A stretch of DNA of 64,000 nucleotides from Pseudomonas sp. H3(2019) (GTDB lineage Bacteria > Pseudomonadota > Gammaproteobacteria > Pseudomonadales > Pseudomonadaceae), in NCBI RefSeq assembly GCF_007713465.1, contig NZ_VMSG01000030.1, forward strand, positions 1 through 64,000, given 5' to 3'. Both the position numbers and the translations under genes were made by a program. Shown piece after piece: positions 9,113-18,080 of the stretch (position 1 is the first letter of the stretch; each line of letters opens with the position of its first letter). The notes below the pieces were generated by a model that searched no databases, was not told where the DNA came from, and saw nothing but the letters and a program-made list of their open reading frames with translations.

Positions 9113-9526
9113 ATGCTCTCCGGCCTCAACCATCTGACCCTGGCGGTCACTGATCTGGACCGCAGCGTGGCGTTCTATCATGGCCTGTTGCAACTGCGCC
9201 TCGACGCCACCTGGGACGGCGGCGCCTATCTGTCGTTGCCGGGGTTGTGGCTGTGCCTGTCTCTCGATCCGCTGCGCGAGCCTGAGGCGGCGGTCGATTA
9301 CACTCATTACGCATTCAGCGTAGCCGCCAGCGACTTCCCGGTATTGGTTCAACGACTGCGAGCTGTGGGTGTTTTAGAGTGGCGGGACAATCGCAGCGAA
9401 GGCGCGTCGTTTTATTTCCTGGATCCGGATGGGCACAAGCTTGAACTCCATGTCGGGGATCTGGTGTCGCGACTTGAGGCGTGCCGCCAGAGACCTTATG
9501 CCGGGATGAAGTTTTTCACTCCGTGA
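9113..9526 (+). CDS. fosA: Fosfomycin resistance glutathione transferase FosA
   Basis: 137 residues, one VOC (glyoxalase-like) domain. It begins MLSGLNHLTLAVTDLDRSVAFY, very close to chromosomal FosA of P. aeruginosa. The Mn ligands are present as His7, His65 and Glu111 (His7, His64 and Glu110 in the classical numbering, one residue shift). Tyr101 and Arg120 match residues that contact fosfomycin. The family adds glutathione to the epoxide of fosfomycin and inactivates it. Likely translated from the same mRNA as the secreted protein 4 bases upstream. Confidence 0.9.
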   Translation: MLSGLNHLTLAVTDLDRSVAFYHGLLQLRLDATWDGGAYLSLPGLWLCLSLDPLREPEAAVDYTHYAFSVAASDFPVLVQRLRAVGVLEWRDNRSEGASFYFLDPDGHKLELHVGDLVSRLEACRQRPYAGMKFFTP

Positions 9527-9553
9527 CCGGGCGCACTCCCGGCATGTCCATAG

Positions 9554-9721
9554 CTGATTTTTCCGAGTTTCGTTGGCGGTAGCGCCGCATACGCTATTCT
9601 GATCGGCATTGTGGGCACTCGTCGGGTTCAGCGTCATGAGCTGGCAATTACCCGGATTTGCGGGGTAATGTTCATCGGTTTCGCCATCAACGCCTTGCTG
9701 CACGCGGTGCCGGGGGGCTGA
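9554..9721 (+). pseudogene. Remnant of a LysE/RhtB-type exporter (C-terminal end)
   Basis: The frame ending in TGA at 9719-9721 reads ...GSAAYAILIGIVGTRRV and then ...RICGVMFIGFAINALL before the stop. A hydrophobic helix, a basic loop and a final GVMFIGFA-type helix match the last two segments of LysE/RhtB amino-acid exporters. The frame is cut by a TAG at 9551-9553, directly after fosA, and no N-terminal part or start is present. Assignment is by pattern only. Confidence 0.45.
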
Positions 9722-9840
9722 CGAATAAAGTTTGAGGCTGCGCGCAGGGCTGCGACAGCAGCATCAGGACATCCGTTTCAGCGATGCCGGGTCCAGGGAT
9801 TGATACTCACGGCTGCACTTTTGGACAGTATCCATCTTTG

Positions 9841-11184
9841 ATGACCACCAGTAATTCCGCGCCGCTGGCGAGCTACATCGATCTTTTGCTCGACGTCGTG
9901 TGTGCGGTCGATAGCCAGGGGCGCTTCGTCTTTGTCAGTGCCGCTAGCGAGCGAGTGTTCGGTTACACGCCGGACGAGCTGATCGGCCAGTCGATGATCG
10001 AGATGGTCCACCCGGCCGATCGCCAACGGACTCTGGACGCCGCTCGGGAAATCATGCGCGGCCAACCCAACCCGAACTTCGAAAACCGCTACCTGCGCAA
10101 GGATGGTCAGGTGGTGCATCTTCTCTGGTCGGCGCGTTGGTCTGAAGTCGATCAACTGCGTATCGCCGTGGCCCGTGACATCACCGAGCGCAAACAGGCA
10201 GAGTCCCGGCAGGCCGCACTGTACGCGATCTCCGAAGCCGCCCATGCCGCTGAGGATTTGCTGGCGCTGTTCAAGCTCGTTCATCAACTGATTGGCGAAT
10301 GGCTGCCGGCGTTGAACTTCTCGGTGGCGCTCTATGACGAGCACTGCGAGCAATTGAGTTTCCCTTACCACGTCGACGAACACGAGAGCGATCCGCTGTG
10401 CAGCGTTACCGGCCGGCTTTGCACCGAGGTGATCCAAACGGGGCAGCCGGTGCTGGTGACGCCTGACCAACCTGTCTTGATGCCCGGACTGTCCGAGGTC
10501 GGCAATGGCCAGGATTCACCCTGCTGGCTGGGCGTACCGCTGAACTCACAGAAAGGCACCATCGGTGCACTGATCGTCAAAAGCGTACCCGGTGGCGAAC
10601 GCTATACCGAGCGCGACAAGGAGCTGCTGCAATACGTCTGTGCCCAGCTCGCGGCAGCCATTGAGCGCAAGCAGTTGCACTGCCGGCTGCAATTCATGGC
10701 GCAGCACGACCAGTTGACCCGTTTGCCTAACCGCGAACTGTTGCGTGAACGCCTGACTGCTGCCCTCGGCAAAGCCAGAAGAGACTCTGGACAGATGGCG
10801 CTACTGTACGTCGACCTGGACCACTTCAAGCAGGTCAACGACACCTATGGCCATGGCGTCGGCGACATGTTGCTGCAAGCCGTGGCCAATCGACTGCAAG
10901 GCTGCGTGCGTGAGACCGACACGGTGGCGCGCATTGGCGGTGATGAGTTTGTCGTCCTGCTCGACAGCATTCACGCTGCCGAAGACGCGGCCCGTGTGGC
11001 GATCAAAATCTGTCAGGTGCTCGGCCAGCCGATGCGTCTGGACAGCCATAGCCTGAACATCATGCCGAGCATCGGTATCGCGCTTTACCCCGAGCATGGC
11101 AGTGAGGAAAAGCAATTGTTCAAGCACGCAGATGAGGCCATGTACGCTGCCAAGCGCTTGAGCGGGCGCCTGGACCGCGCCTGA
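9841..11184 (+). CDS. PAS-GAF-GGDEF diguanylate cyclase
   Basis: 447 residues from the ATG at 9841; an in-frame ATG at 9784 would add 19 residues, and neither has a clear ribosome binding site. Order: PAS (about 12-120, VVCAVDSQGRFVFVSAAS, GYTPDELIG), GAF (about 135-275), GGDEF (about 285-445). The active site GGDEF is intact at about 366-370 and the inhibitory I-site RETD lies exactly five residues before it, so product inhibition by c-di-GMP is expected. No EAL domain follows. It should raise c-di-GMP in response to an unknown signal. Soluble: no membrane helix. Confidence 0.88.
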   Translation: MTTSNSAPLASYIDLLLDVVCAVDSQGRFVFVSAASERVFGYTPDELIGQSMIEMVHPADRQRTLDAAREIMRGQPNPNFENRYLRKDGQVVHLLWSARWSEVDQLRIAVARDITERKQAESRQAALYAISEAAHAAEDLLALFKLVHQLIGEWLPALNFSVALYDEHCEQLSFPYHVDEHESDPLCSVTGRLCTEVIQTGQPVLVTPDQPVLMPGLSEVGNGQDSPCWLGVPLNSQKGTIGALIVKSVPGGERYTERDKELLQYVCAQLAAAIERKQLHCRLQFMAQHDQLTRLPNRELLRERLTAALGKARRDSGQMALLYVDLDHFKQVNDTYGHGVGDMLLQAVANRLQGCVRETDTVARIGGDEFVVLLDSIHAAEDAARVAIKICQVLGQPMRLDSHSLNIMPSIGIALYPEHGSEEKQLFKHADEAMYAAKRLSGRLDRA

Positions 11185-11313
11185 TTCGACTTTGGCGCGG
11201 GGCACCGTTCGTCGCGGCAGGCTCAACTTTTCTAAACCTTTGTGGCGTTTTAACTTCAGACGTCAGGCGGGGATGCCCGCTGCACTCATTTGCCTGTTCA
11301 GGAGGGCGTGACC

Positions 11314-11838
11314 ATGAAACGTATGGCCAGCCGATTACCGACCATCAGTTTTGCCGTGTTGCTGGGTCTGGGCGCCAGCAGCGCTTTTGCCCAGTCGCCA
11401 GCCGAATTCATCAACGACACCTCGGCCAAAGGCATGGCCGAGATTGAAGCCAGCCGCCTGGCTCACCAGAAAACCGAATCCAAAGAGGTCAAGGATTATG
11501 CGATTGTGGTGATCAACGACCGTACGACGGCCAACCAGCATCTGGAGAAAATCGCCAAGAAACTCGATCTGCCCGTTGCCCCCAGAGACGAGCTGGCCAG
11601 CAAGGCCAAGGCGTTGATTCCTGAGGTCAAGGACGGCGACTCGTTTGACGCGGCCTATGCCGCCAGCCAGGTGAAAACCACTCAGGAAGCCATCGAACAG
11701 TTGAAGCAGGAGGCACAAACCACCGACGTGCCGGAGCTCAAGGCCTTCGCTGCAGAGACGCTGCCCAAGCTCGAAAATCACCTGAAAATGGCCAGGGCCC
11801 TTCAGGCCAACAGCCAATCGGGTCGGGTGGATGGTTGA
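11314..11838 (+). CDS. DUF4142 family exported protein
   Basis: 174 residues from ATG 11314, chosen because GGAGGG sits 7 bases upstream. A signal peptide (about 1-27, ending SSAFA) is followed by a four-helix DUF4142 domain with motifs SAKGMAEIEASRLAHQK, KDYAIVVINDRTTANQHL and VKTTQEAIEQLKQEA. Members are ferritin-like periplasmic proteins of unknown function, often linked to stress. It is monocistronic, followed by a strong terminator. Confidence 0.85.
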   Translation: MKRMASRLPTISFAVLLGLGASSAFAQSPAEFINDTSAKGMAEIEASRLAHQKTESKEVKDYAIVVINDRTTANQHLEKIAKKLDLPVAPRDELASKAKALIPEVKDGDSFDAAYAASQVKTTQEAIEQLKQEAQTTDVPELKAFAAETLPKLENHLKMARALQANSQSGRVDG

Positions 11839-11881
11839 CGCGGACGATGGGTATTACGACGGATCACCGCAGGAAAAACTG

Positions 11882-11907
11882 AAAACCGGCTATTGAGGCC
11901 GGTTTTT
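11882..11907. terminator. Bidirectional rho-independent terminator
   Basis: The stem AACCGGC / GCCGGTT (11884-11890 and 11898-11904) is flanked by A-run and T-run. It serves the DUF4142 gene on plus and the PixA-like gene ending at 11911 on minus. Confidence 0.88.
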
Positions 11908-11910
11908 TGT

Positions 11911-12453
11911 TTAGCTCGACAGCTTCACCCCAACCGTCCAGCTGAAATACCCCAGCACTTCACAGCTGCTGTTCACCAGCATAAAGCTCAGCTCGCACTG
12001 CTCGACACCGGTGCTCTGCTGCTGGCAATGCCAGTAGTGATCATCGGCTTTCACCGGGAGTGGTTCGGTGGGGGATTCGGGATTTGGGGCGGCCAAGGTC
12101 TGGCCGTTGTGCACCACTAGATGTGGTTTTGAGAACACCCCGGCGTCGCCCACGGTCAGGTTGTAAAACACCACGCTGTGCTCGGCGTGCAGGCCGACGG
12201 TTCGGCCACGGATGTGGAAGGTTTTGGTTGAACTTGCGGGTAGTTCAAGGCAAGTGCTCTTGGACGTTGGCGTTGTTCCCGGGGACGCGCCAAAGGTGAA
12301 AATGAAGCCGTCCTCGATCACGGTCGGTTGCTGCGGGTCGAGGCTCGGTTCGGGGTAGCGGGTGAGCAGGGTTTCGGCGTCGACAATCAGCAACACATTG
12401 GTTGCCTGCTCAGCGATGGATGACGGGTTTGCGCTGGTATCTGTGGACATCAC
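11911..12453 (-). CDS. PixA/AidA family inclusion-body protein
   Basis: 180 residues. The pattern NVLLIVDAETLLTRYP near the N-terminus, then GFIFTFG, GRTVGLHAEHSVVFYNL and a C-terminal YHWHCQQ...CELSFMLVNSSCEVLGYFSW identifies the PixA/AidA family. Known members accumulate as cytoplasmic inclusions in Xenorhabdus or are quorum-controlled (AidA). It is the second of two paralogues in a row on the minus strand, 120 bases after the first. Role in this organism unknown. The outermost of two adjacent ATGs was chosen. Confidence 0.82.
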   Translation of the reverse strand: MMSTDTSANPSSIAEQATNVLLIVDAETLLTRYPEPSLDPQQPTVIEDGFIFTFGASPGTTPTSKSTCLELPASSTKTFHIRGRTVGLHAEHSVVFYNLTVGDAGVFSKPHLVVHNGQTLAAPNPESPTEPLPVKADDHYWHCQQQSTGVEQCELSFMLVNSSCEVLGYFSWTVGVKLSS

Positions 12454-12540
12454 GGCTTCCTTTCATGATGTGGGTGGATCGCGGCGCACCGCTGCGGCTT
12501 ACGCAAGACATCCAGTTCCAGTCGGGGCGCGAGGCAGAGG

Positions 12541-12566
12541 GGAAAGCCCCTTGTCGCCAAGGGGCC
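12541..12566 (-). terminator. Hairpin between the two PixA-like genes
   Basis: GCCCCTT / AAGGGGC (12546-12552 and 12559-12565) forms a 7-bp stem just after the stop of the upstream paralogue. On the minus strand it is followed by TTTCC, only a short U run, so it may attenuate rather than fully stop transcription into the second gene. Confidence 0.6.
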
Positions 12567-12573
12567 GTCCAGA

Positions 12574-13077
12574 TCAGTTACGGATGGTGATGAACGGATC
12601 CCACGAGCAGCAACCTACAATCTGGCAGTCCCGATCCACGATCAGGAAGTTGAAGTGATAGGTCACGCTGCCGGTGGCAAGGGTTTCCGAAGACCAGTAA
12701 TAGTTATCGACTTTCTGGCAGCTAGGCACCGAGGGGTTGCTGGCGTTTGGCACGGCAACACTCGCAGTGGCTTTGCGCATGGCCGGTGTCGAAATCAGCT
12801 CATTGCCCGCGTTGCCAATGAACTTGTAGAAAATCACCGATTTTTCGAAGCTCTGCGACAGGCTGGTTTCGCGCCAGCGAATCAGGTCACCGACCGAGGC
12901 TTTCAAATTGAGTTCGCCACCGGCCTGGCCATTGATCACGTTGTCCCGGTTGGTGACCATGTACACGTGATTGACATCGATCATTGTTGGCGCAGCAGGG
13001 TTTTTGCTGATGTTCGGGTAGTTTTTCAGAATGGATTCGGTGTCGATCGAAACAAGCACATCCGTGACTCGAGACAT
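12574..13077 (-). CDS. PixA/AidA family inclusion-body protein (paralogue)
   Basis: 167 residues. DVLVSIDTESILKNYPNIS at the N-terminus, then VYMVTNRDN, SFEKSVIFYKFIGN and YHFNFLIVDRDCQIVGCCSWDPF at the C-terminus align pattern by pattern with the neighbouring 180-residue protein. AGGAGC lies 6 bases before the ATG. The two genes are diverged tandem paralogues; the first one is probably transcribed from a promoter in 13078-13393. Confidence 0.82.
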   Translation of the reverse strand: MSRVTDVLVSIDTESILKNYPNISKNPAAPTMIDVNHVYMVTNRDNVINGQAGGELNLKASVGDLIRWRETSLSQSFEKSVIFYKFIGNAGNELISTPAMRKATASVAVPNASNPSVPSCQKVDNYYWSSETLATGSVTYHFNFLIVDRDCQIVGCCSWDPFITIRN

Positions 13078-13393
13078 AGTAAAGCTCCTTGTTCATAGTG
13101 AGCGCCTGGCATCTACCAGACACAACAACGCTTGATTGTCTTGCGACTGTTGTTAAGCGCGCTATTACGGGGAACCCACCGATCACAGGGTACGAGCTGG
13201 CCTGGCTCCTTGCCTATAAAAGTGACCGGCCCGGGTTCCTTCCAACAGGCCGCGTCTGGAATATAGATGCCCGTCTTAAGCTGTCAAAACAGATGGGGCT
13301 TCGTTCGACGAACGGTCGTTTTGCTTCTGATTTCCGATGATTTGGCGATAAGGAAATGGCGATCCAGAACGTTTTCCAAGCGTTGATTTCCCT
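13078..13393. other. Intergenic region upstream of the PixA-like genes
   Basis: 316 bases holding the promoter of the PixA-like pair (minus strand). I see no gene on either strand and no convincing palindrome or RNA structure. G+C is similar to the flanks except for the A+T-richer end at 13330-13400. Confidence 0.45.
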
Positions 13394-13576
13394 CTAAATT
13401 ATGTGCCATTGAGCAACGATTACCGATCCCGGCAGCCTCACTTCCAGGGTGTCGGAGAATTGACCATCGATGGTTTTGAGCAGGCCTTGCGCCGATGTTC
13501 GACCCTGGCTGATGGCCTTGAGTCCGGAGCTTGCGACCATCAGCGCCTTGAGGTCTTTTAACGTAATGCGGTGCAT
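13394..13576 (-). CDS. Possible 60-residue protein downstream of the DUF1501 gene
   Basis: A 60-residue frame starting MHRITLKDLKALMVAS and ending VIVAQWHII, 14 bases after the DUF1501 stop and in the same direction. The only ribosome binding site candidate is a weak GTAAGA. Charged and hydrophobic residues alternate as in a small folded protein, but no family is recognised. It could be a genuine third member of the DUF1800-DUF1501 operon or a chance frame. Confidence 0.35.
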   Translation of the reverse strand: MHRITLKDLKALMVASSGLKAISQGRTSAQGLLKTIDGQFSDTLEVRLPGSVIVAQWHII

Positions 13577-13590
13577 ATTTCTTACGCCGA

Positions 13591-14787
13591 TCAGAGCAAC
13601 TGCAATGCGTCCGGACGCGCACCGGGAAATACGTTCTGCAACTGCGAAGCGGATAAGCCCCACGTCCTGCCAAGTAAACCACCGAGCAGGTTCCGATAAT
13701 TGTTGAGCACCGGGTAATCGCGGTTTTGCAGCAGGCTTTGTGGGTTGACCGCCACCTGTTCACCCACGATGCGTCCACCGCGAACGTTGCCGCCAAGTAC
13801 CCAGTACACCGTGCCATGCCCGTGGTCGGTGCCCCTGGCGCCGTTTTCACGAAAGGTGCGGCCGAACTCCGAGACCACCACCACGGTGGTGTTGCTCCAT
13901 TCATCCCCCAGCGCCTGGGCATAGGCGACCAGCCCTTCTCCGAGGTTGGCCAGGTTGTTGGCCAGTTGGCCACTGGTGCTGCCTTGATTGACGTGGGTAT
14001 CCCAGCCGCCGACATCGACGAAACCCAGTCGGTACTGGTCGCGCATCAGCGTCGCCATGCGCCGGGTCTGGGCCGCAAAGTTCTGCGCATTCGGCGCACC
14101 ACGATTGGCCTTGACCATCTCTTCTTGCAGATCCTTTGACACCTGCTGGCGAAGTTCAAGGCCACCGGCTGCGGAGGCGGCATAAGGTGTGTTTTGGTAC
14201 ATTGACGAAAGAATCGCCGATTGCCGAGCATCGAAGGCCGGTTTCGAGGCACCACGCAACGAGATGTTAGGGATGGCGTTGCCGCCCTGAAAACTCAGGG
14301 GTAAAGCATCGGTGAAGGCAATGGGCGCACTGTTCGGCACCTGACGCGACAAGCGCGCAAGAAAGCCCGAGTCGTAACGGTTACGCTGTTGGCTCGGTTC
14401 GCCAGACTCGATGTTGTCCTGGGTTTCGAAGTGACTGCGGGACAAGTCATCGGTCCCGGCGAACGGCACGAAGGCGATCTGCTTGCGTTGCCACAACGGA
14501 TAGATCGAATCACGTAAAACCGGGTTCAGGCCCCAATGGCTGTCCAGCGCAATGGCGCTGTTGGGGTTATGCGTGTCCGGGCGGGCAATGGCGAGAGTCG
14601 GACGCGACTCGTAGTAAAAGTCGCTGGAACAGGGCACCAGCAGGTTGTTGCAGTCGTAGCCGCCGCGCAGAAAAACGATCAGAAAGCGCGGTGCCGAAAC
14701 GGGGGCGGCGAACAGCTTTGCACTGAACGACAACGACGGCAGCGTCGCGGCTGCCGCAGCGGCAATCAGCAGTTCTCGACGATTCAT
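13591..14787 (-). CDS. DUF1501 family exported protein
   Basis: 398 residues. The N-terminus MNRRELLIAAAAAATLPSLS is a Tat-type leader (RR followed by a hydrophobic core). The body has FLIVFLRGGYDCNNLLVP near the start, ANNLANLGEGL, and TTVVVVSEFGRTFREN...GTDHGHGTVYWVLGG, the sulfatase-like signature of DUF1501. The gene follows the DUF1800 gene by 21 bases; these two families are habitually paired. The biochemical activity is not established; the Asp/His-rich GTDHGHG suggests metal binding. Confidence 0.85.
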   Translation of the reverse strand: MNRRELLIAAAAAATLPSLSFSAKLFAAPVSAPRFLIVFLRGGYDCNNLLVPCSSDFYYESRPTLAIARPDTHNPNSAIALDSHWGLNPVLRDSIYPLWQRKQIAFVPFAGTDDLSRSHFETQDNIESGEPSQQRNRYDSGFLARLSRQVPNSAPIAFTDALPLSFQGGNAIPNISLRGASKPAFDARQSAILSSMYQNTPYAASAAGGLELRQQVSKDLQEEMVKANRGAPNAQNFAAQTRRMATLMRDQYRLGFVDVGGWDTHVNQGSTSGQLANNLANLGEGLVAYAQALGDEWSNTTVVVVSEFGRTFRENGARGTDHGHGTVYWVLGGNVRGGRIVGEQVAVNPQSLLQNRDYPVLNNYRNLLGGLLGRTWGLSASQLQNVFPGARPDALQLL

Positions 14788-14808
14788 GGCGGCACCTCAT
14801 TACGCAAC

Positions 14809-16341
14809 TTAGCGGTTATTGAAGTCAGGTGAGGCGAGCAAAAAGGTGTTCCATTCCTGAGGCGACACGGCCTTGTTCAGCGCGCCAAGGGTCGCTGCTG
14901 CAAGGTGTGGGGAGATGGCCTCGTAGAACAATGGTGTGGTGATCATCGGAAACCCGGGGCCGGGCAGGTTGCTACCTTGCGGGGTAAACAATCGGTTATC
15001 CCCGCGTCCGATTGCCCGGGCGATTTCGAAGCGTTTTGACATCTGCCCTGAGCTCGACCAACCGCTGGATTCCAGAGGCCAGCCGTCCGGTGTCACGCGA
15101 CCGAATACTGGTTGTCCCAACTGATTGAGCCAATTGATCATCGGCCTGGCGTTGGCCAGCGGCTTACCGTCATAGGCCAGCCGCACCGCCGACACCACAA
15201 ACTGCATCGGGTCCTTGAACCTGGTGCCAGCGCTTTGCAGCAACTCTTTCGATTCGAACAACGTACGCATCACTTGGGCGATATCGCCGTCGCTGTCCTG
15301 GAAGGTCTTGGTCATCCGTTCCACCAGCGCAGGCGACGGCTGATCGGCAACAAAGTATTCGGCCAGCCGTTGCGAGACAAAATGCGCACAGGCTTTCTGC
15401 CGGGTGATCAACTCCACGGCCTGACGGATCTCGTCAAAGCCGCTGCCCCTGATCGGATGGCCGAGCAGTACCTTGTCGCTAAAGTCGTGACGACGAGGAT
15501 TGAATTCGAACAGCCCTTCGCGCACCACCAAGGGCTGTAACCGAGGAGCAAACTTTTGCGTACGACCATCGAGCGGCATCAGCCCGGCGCCGGTCAGAAT
15601 CAACGCCAGTTGCTGCACGTCTTGCTGGGTATAGCCTGAGCCGACGCCCAGGGTGTGCAGCTCCATCAATTCGCGGGCGTAGTTCTCGTTGACCTTGCCC
15701 CGGGCATTTTGCGCGTTGTCCAGGAACTCAAGCATCGCCGGACTCTTGAGGGTGGCCATCACCAGGTCCTTGAACTTACCCAGTGCGTGTGGGCGGATTG
15801 CATGTTCTGCGTAGTCCGCCGTCAGCACCCGTATGCGACCTTTGCCCTGAAACACGCTGAAGTGGTTGAGCCAGAAACCCACCAATTGCTCTTTGAGCTG
15901 ATTGGGCCCATACACCGCACGCAACAGCACGGCTTCACGCGCTTGTTCTGCGAGTTCGTTGGCTTGTTGTTGTGCGTCTTTTTTCGCGGCGTTTTTGGCG
16001 TCGCCTTCGGGCATGGCCTTGAGCTGTTCTTGCTGGCTCTTGAATGCCAGCAACAAGGATTCGGGTGATGTGCTCAATACCGGATAACTGTGCAACAGCG
16101 CGTTGATTGCCGGTGGCAGCGGGTCATTGATGCGGTCGGCCAATTGGGCTTGAAGCAGGCCCTCGCGTCCCATGCTGCGCAAGCGCGCCAGGTTGGCGGC
16201 ATCCAGATCGAAGCCATCGCGGCGCAGCCAGGCAATGTCGCTCGGATTGAGCGCGGCGGGTGTACCGGCCGAGGCCAGTGTGGGGAACAACAAGCAGACC
16301 GACAGGCACAACGGGCGAAAAACGGCATGTGGCATGTGCAT
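14809..16341 (-). CDS. DUF1800 family exported protein
   Basis: 510 residues. A signal peptide (1-25, ending LASAG) is followed by the DUF1800 domain: EQLVGFWLNHFSVFQGKGR, NENYARELMELHTLGVGSGYTQQDV and FNPRRHDFSDKVLLG are all family hallmarks. A run at about 105-125 (GDAKNAAKKDAQQQANELAEQ) is probably an inserted coiled coil. Function unknown; family members are exported and paired with DUF1501 proteins, as here. It is the first gene of the operon. Confidence 0.85.
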   Translation of the reverse strand: MHMPHAVFRPLCLSVCLLFPTLASAGTPAALNPSDIAWLRRDGFDLDAANLARLRSMGREGLLQAQLADRINDPLPPAINALLHSYPVLSTSPESLLLAFKSQQEQLKAMPEGDAKNAAKKDAQQQANELAEQAREAVLLRAVYGPNQLKEQLVGFWLNHFSVFQGKGRIRVLTADYAEHAIRPHALGKFKDLVMATLKSPAMLEFLDNAQNARGKVNENYARELMELHTLGVGSGYTQQDVQQLALILTGAGLMPLDGRTQKFAPRLQPLVVREGLFEFNPRRHDFSDKVLLGHPIRGSGFDEIRQAVELITRQKACAHFVSQRLAEYFVADQPSPALVERMTKTFQDSDGDIAQVMRTLFESKELLQSAGTRFKDPMQFVVSAVRLAYDGKPLANARPMINWLNQLGQPVFGRVTPDGWPLESSGWSSSGQMSKRFEIARAIGRGDNRLFTPQGSNLPGPGFPMITTPLFYEAISPHLAAATLGALNKAVSPQEWNTFLLASPDFNNR

Positions 16342-16647
16342 GTAGGAGGTTCCCGAGTATCAAGAGAGACGTCGACAGCAGCCAGTGTAGTTTCCACCCG
16401 TGCAGCTGACGCTATGCTGAATAACGTACATCTAGAACAGCTCGACAAAGAAGACGTTGCACTTTTTCTTGCAGGTTCTGCGAGCTGTGGAAGGTCAACT
16501 TTTCTTTACACAGTTCCTGTGGGTGGGTTCAGGTATTAGACAGATATCTGCTGGTACAAATATTCATACGCCAAGCAGGAGCGCGGCGGTAAAGGGGGCA
16601 TGGTTTTACGGGGTTACTCTATTGGCCGATGAGCCTCAGGAGGCAGC
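16342..16647. other. Divergent intergenic region
   Basis: 306 bases between the DUF1800 gene (minus) and the WXXGXW lipoprotein gene (plus). It must hold both promoters. A TTTCTTTACACAG stretch near 16500 and A+T-rich DNA at 16530-16570 are the likeliest promoter positions. No gene or RNA is visible. Confidence 0.45.
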
Positions 16648-16977
16648 ATGTTGTTACGTTACGCGGCATTGGTAGCAGTGGTCATCGCGGCCTCCGGTTG
16701 CGTACAGGAGCGGGTGGTTCATGACCGGCGTCCGCCGCCACGCGAGTACGTCGAAGTCATCGCACCGCAGCCACCACCGGTCCAGGTGATCGAAGTGGAG
16801 CCCGCGGGCCGGCCGGGTTATGTCTGGTCGCGCGGTTACTGGCGCTGGGAAGGCGGGCGTTATGTCGCCGTTCGCGGGCACTGGGAACCGGAACGCCGAG
16901 GCTATCGTTACGTGCACCCGCATTGGGAACCGCGCAACGATGGCTGGCATTGGCAAGGCGGGGGCTGGGCCCACTAG
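16648..16977 (+). CDS. YXWGXW/WXXGXW-repeat lipoprotein
   Basis: 109 residues. The lipobox is AASGC with Cys18. The C-terminal half carries the repeats GYVWSRGYWRWEGGRYV, GHWEPERRGYRYVHPHWEP and GWHWQGGGWAH, the WXXGXW/YXWGXW motif of short envelope proteins. A Pro-rich linker (PPPREYVEVIAPQPPP) joins lipid anchor and repeats. The role is not known. CAGGAGG lies 6 bases upstream of the ATG, and a strong terminator follows. Confidence 0.85.
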   Translation: MLLRYAALVAVVIAASGCVQERVVHDRRPPPREYVEVIAPQPPPVQVIEVEPAGRPGYVWSRGYWRWEGGRYVAVRGHWEPERRGYRYVHPHWEPRNDGWHWQGGGWAH

Positions 16978-17000
16978 AGCCAGCGTTTCGCCGAATCAAA

Positions 17001-17029
17001 AAGAGCGACCTTCTCAGGTCGCTTTTTTA
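17001..17029 (+). terminator. Rho-independent terminator
   Basis: Stem GCGACC / GGTCGC (17005-17010 and 17017-17022) with a six-base loop and a following T run, 24 bases after the lipoprotein stop. Confidence 0.88.
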
Positions 17030-17274
17030 TTGTGTTGTGGTCACGATTTCGCAGCGTTGACACTGATTTCGTAGCAGCTGCCGTGCTCTCGTCGGAAGGA
17101 TGGCCGGAGGCGTTACCGACCAGGTCTACCGGACATCGGCGTAACCACCTTCACCACATCACCCACCCACCGGATCTTGACGAACTTGGCGGGTCCGTCG
17201 CTTACTGGCGCCCCACGAGCGAAACGCAGAGTCTAGCGCGTCGCTCATGTCCTGATCCGTTACAGGAGTCCGCG

Positions 17275-18045
17275 ATGAGCTGGTCTGCCAAACAGTATGT
17301 GGCTTTCGAAGATGAGCGCACGCGCCCGGCGCGCGATTTGCTGGCGGCTATCCCGAACACCGATGCGCATTCGGTGATCGACATCGGCTGCGGCCCCGGC
17401 AACTCTACCGAATTGCTCGTGCAGCGCTTTGCCAATGCCGCGGTGCGTGGACTGGACAGCTCGGCCGACATGATTGACGCCGCCCGTAAACGCTTGCCGG
17501 ACGTACGCTTCGACACTGCCGATATCGCCGCCTGGAGCGAGCCCGGCCCGTTCGATGTGATCTTCGCCAACGCGGTGTTCCAGTGGTTGCCTGACCACGC
17601 CACGCTATTGCCGTCGCTGGTGTCCAAGCTCGCACCGGGTGGCAGCCTGGCGATTCAAATGCCTGACAACCTCGATCAACCGTCGCATCGGATGATGCGT
17701 GAAGTCGCCAGTAAGGGGCCTTGGGCCAGCAAGCTGGCGGACATCGCCGGGCAACGGACGACCCTGGACGATGCCAATACCTACTACCGGATGCTGTGTT
17801 CGTGCGCCTCGCGCGTCGATGTGTGGCGCACCACCTACCATCACCCGCTGGAGGGCGGTCCTGCGGCCGTGGTCGAGTGGTTCAAGGGCAGCGGTTTGCG
17901 GCCGTTTCTTGAACCGCTCGACGAGGCGGAAAAAGCTCAGTACCTCGAGCAATATCTGGCTGCGTTAGAGCCATTCTTCCCGGTACAGGCCGATGGTTCG
18001 GTGTTGCTGCCGTTCCCGCGTTTATTCATTGTGGCGACCCGCTAA
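17275..18045 (+). CDS. tam: Trans-aconitate 2-methyltransferase
   Basis: 256 residues from ATG 17275 (MSWSAKQYVAFEDERTRPARD), chosen for the AGGAG 8 bases upstream and the match of this N-terminus to Tam; longer in-frame starts lack support. Motif I is VIDIGCGPGNSTELL, with GLDSSADMIDAARKRLPDV and FDVIFANAVFQWLPDH further on. The enzyme methylates trans-aconitate, a by-product that inhibits aconitase. It stands alone and converges on hicB. Confidence 0.9.
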   Translation: MSWSAKQYVAFEDERTRPARDLLAAIPNTDAHSVIDIGCGPGNSTELLVQRFANAAVRGLDSSADMIDAARKRLPDVRFDTADIAAWSEPGPFDVIFANAVFQWLPDHATLLPSLVSKLAPGGSLAIQMPDNLDQPSHRMMREVASKGPWASKLADIAGQRTTLDDANTYYRMLCSCASRVDVWRTTYHHPLEGGPAAVVEWFKGSGLRPFLEPLDEAEKAQYLEQYLAALEPFFPVQADGSVLLPFPRLFIVATR

Positions 18046-18080
18046 AGGCCGTTGTTGCATCGGGCCTGAAGCTGTTGCCC

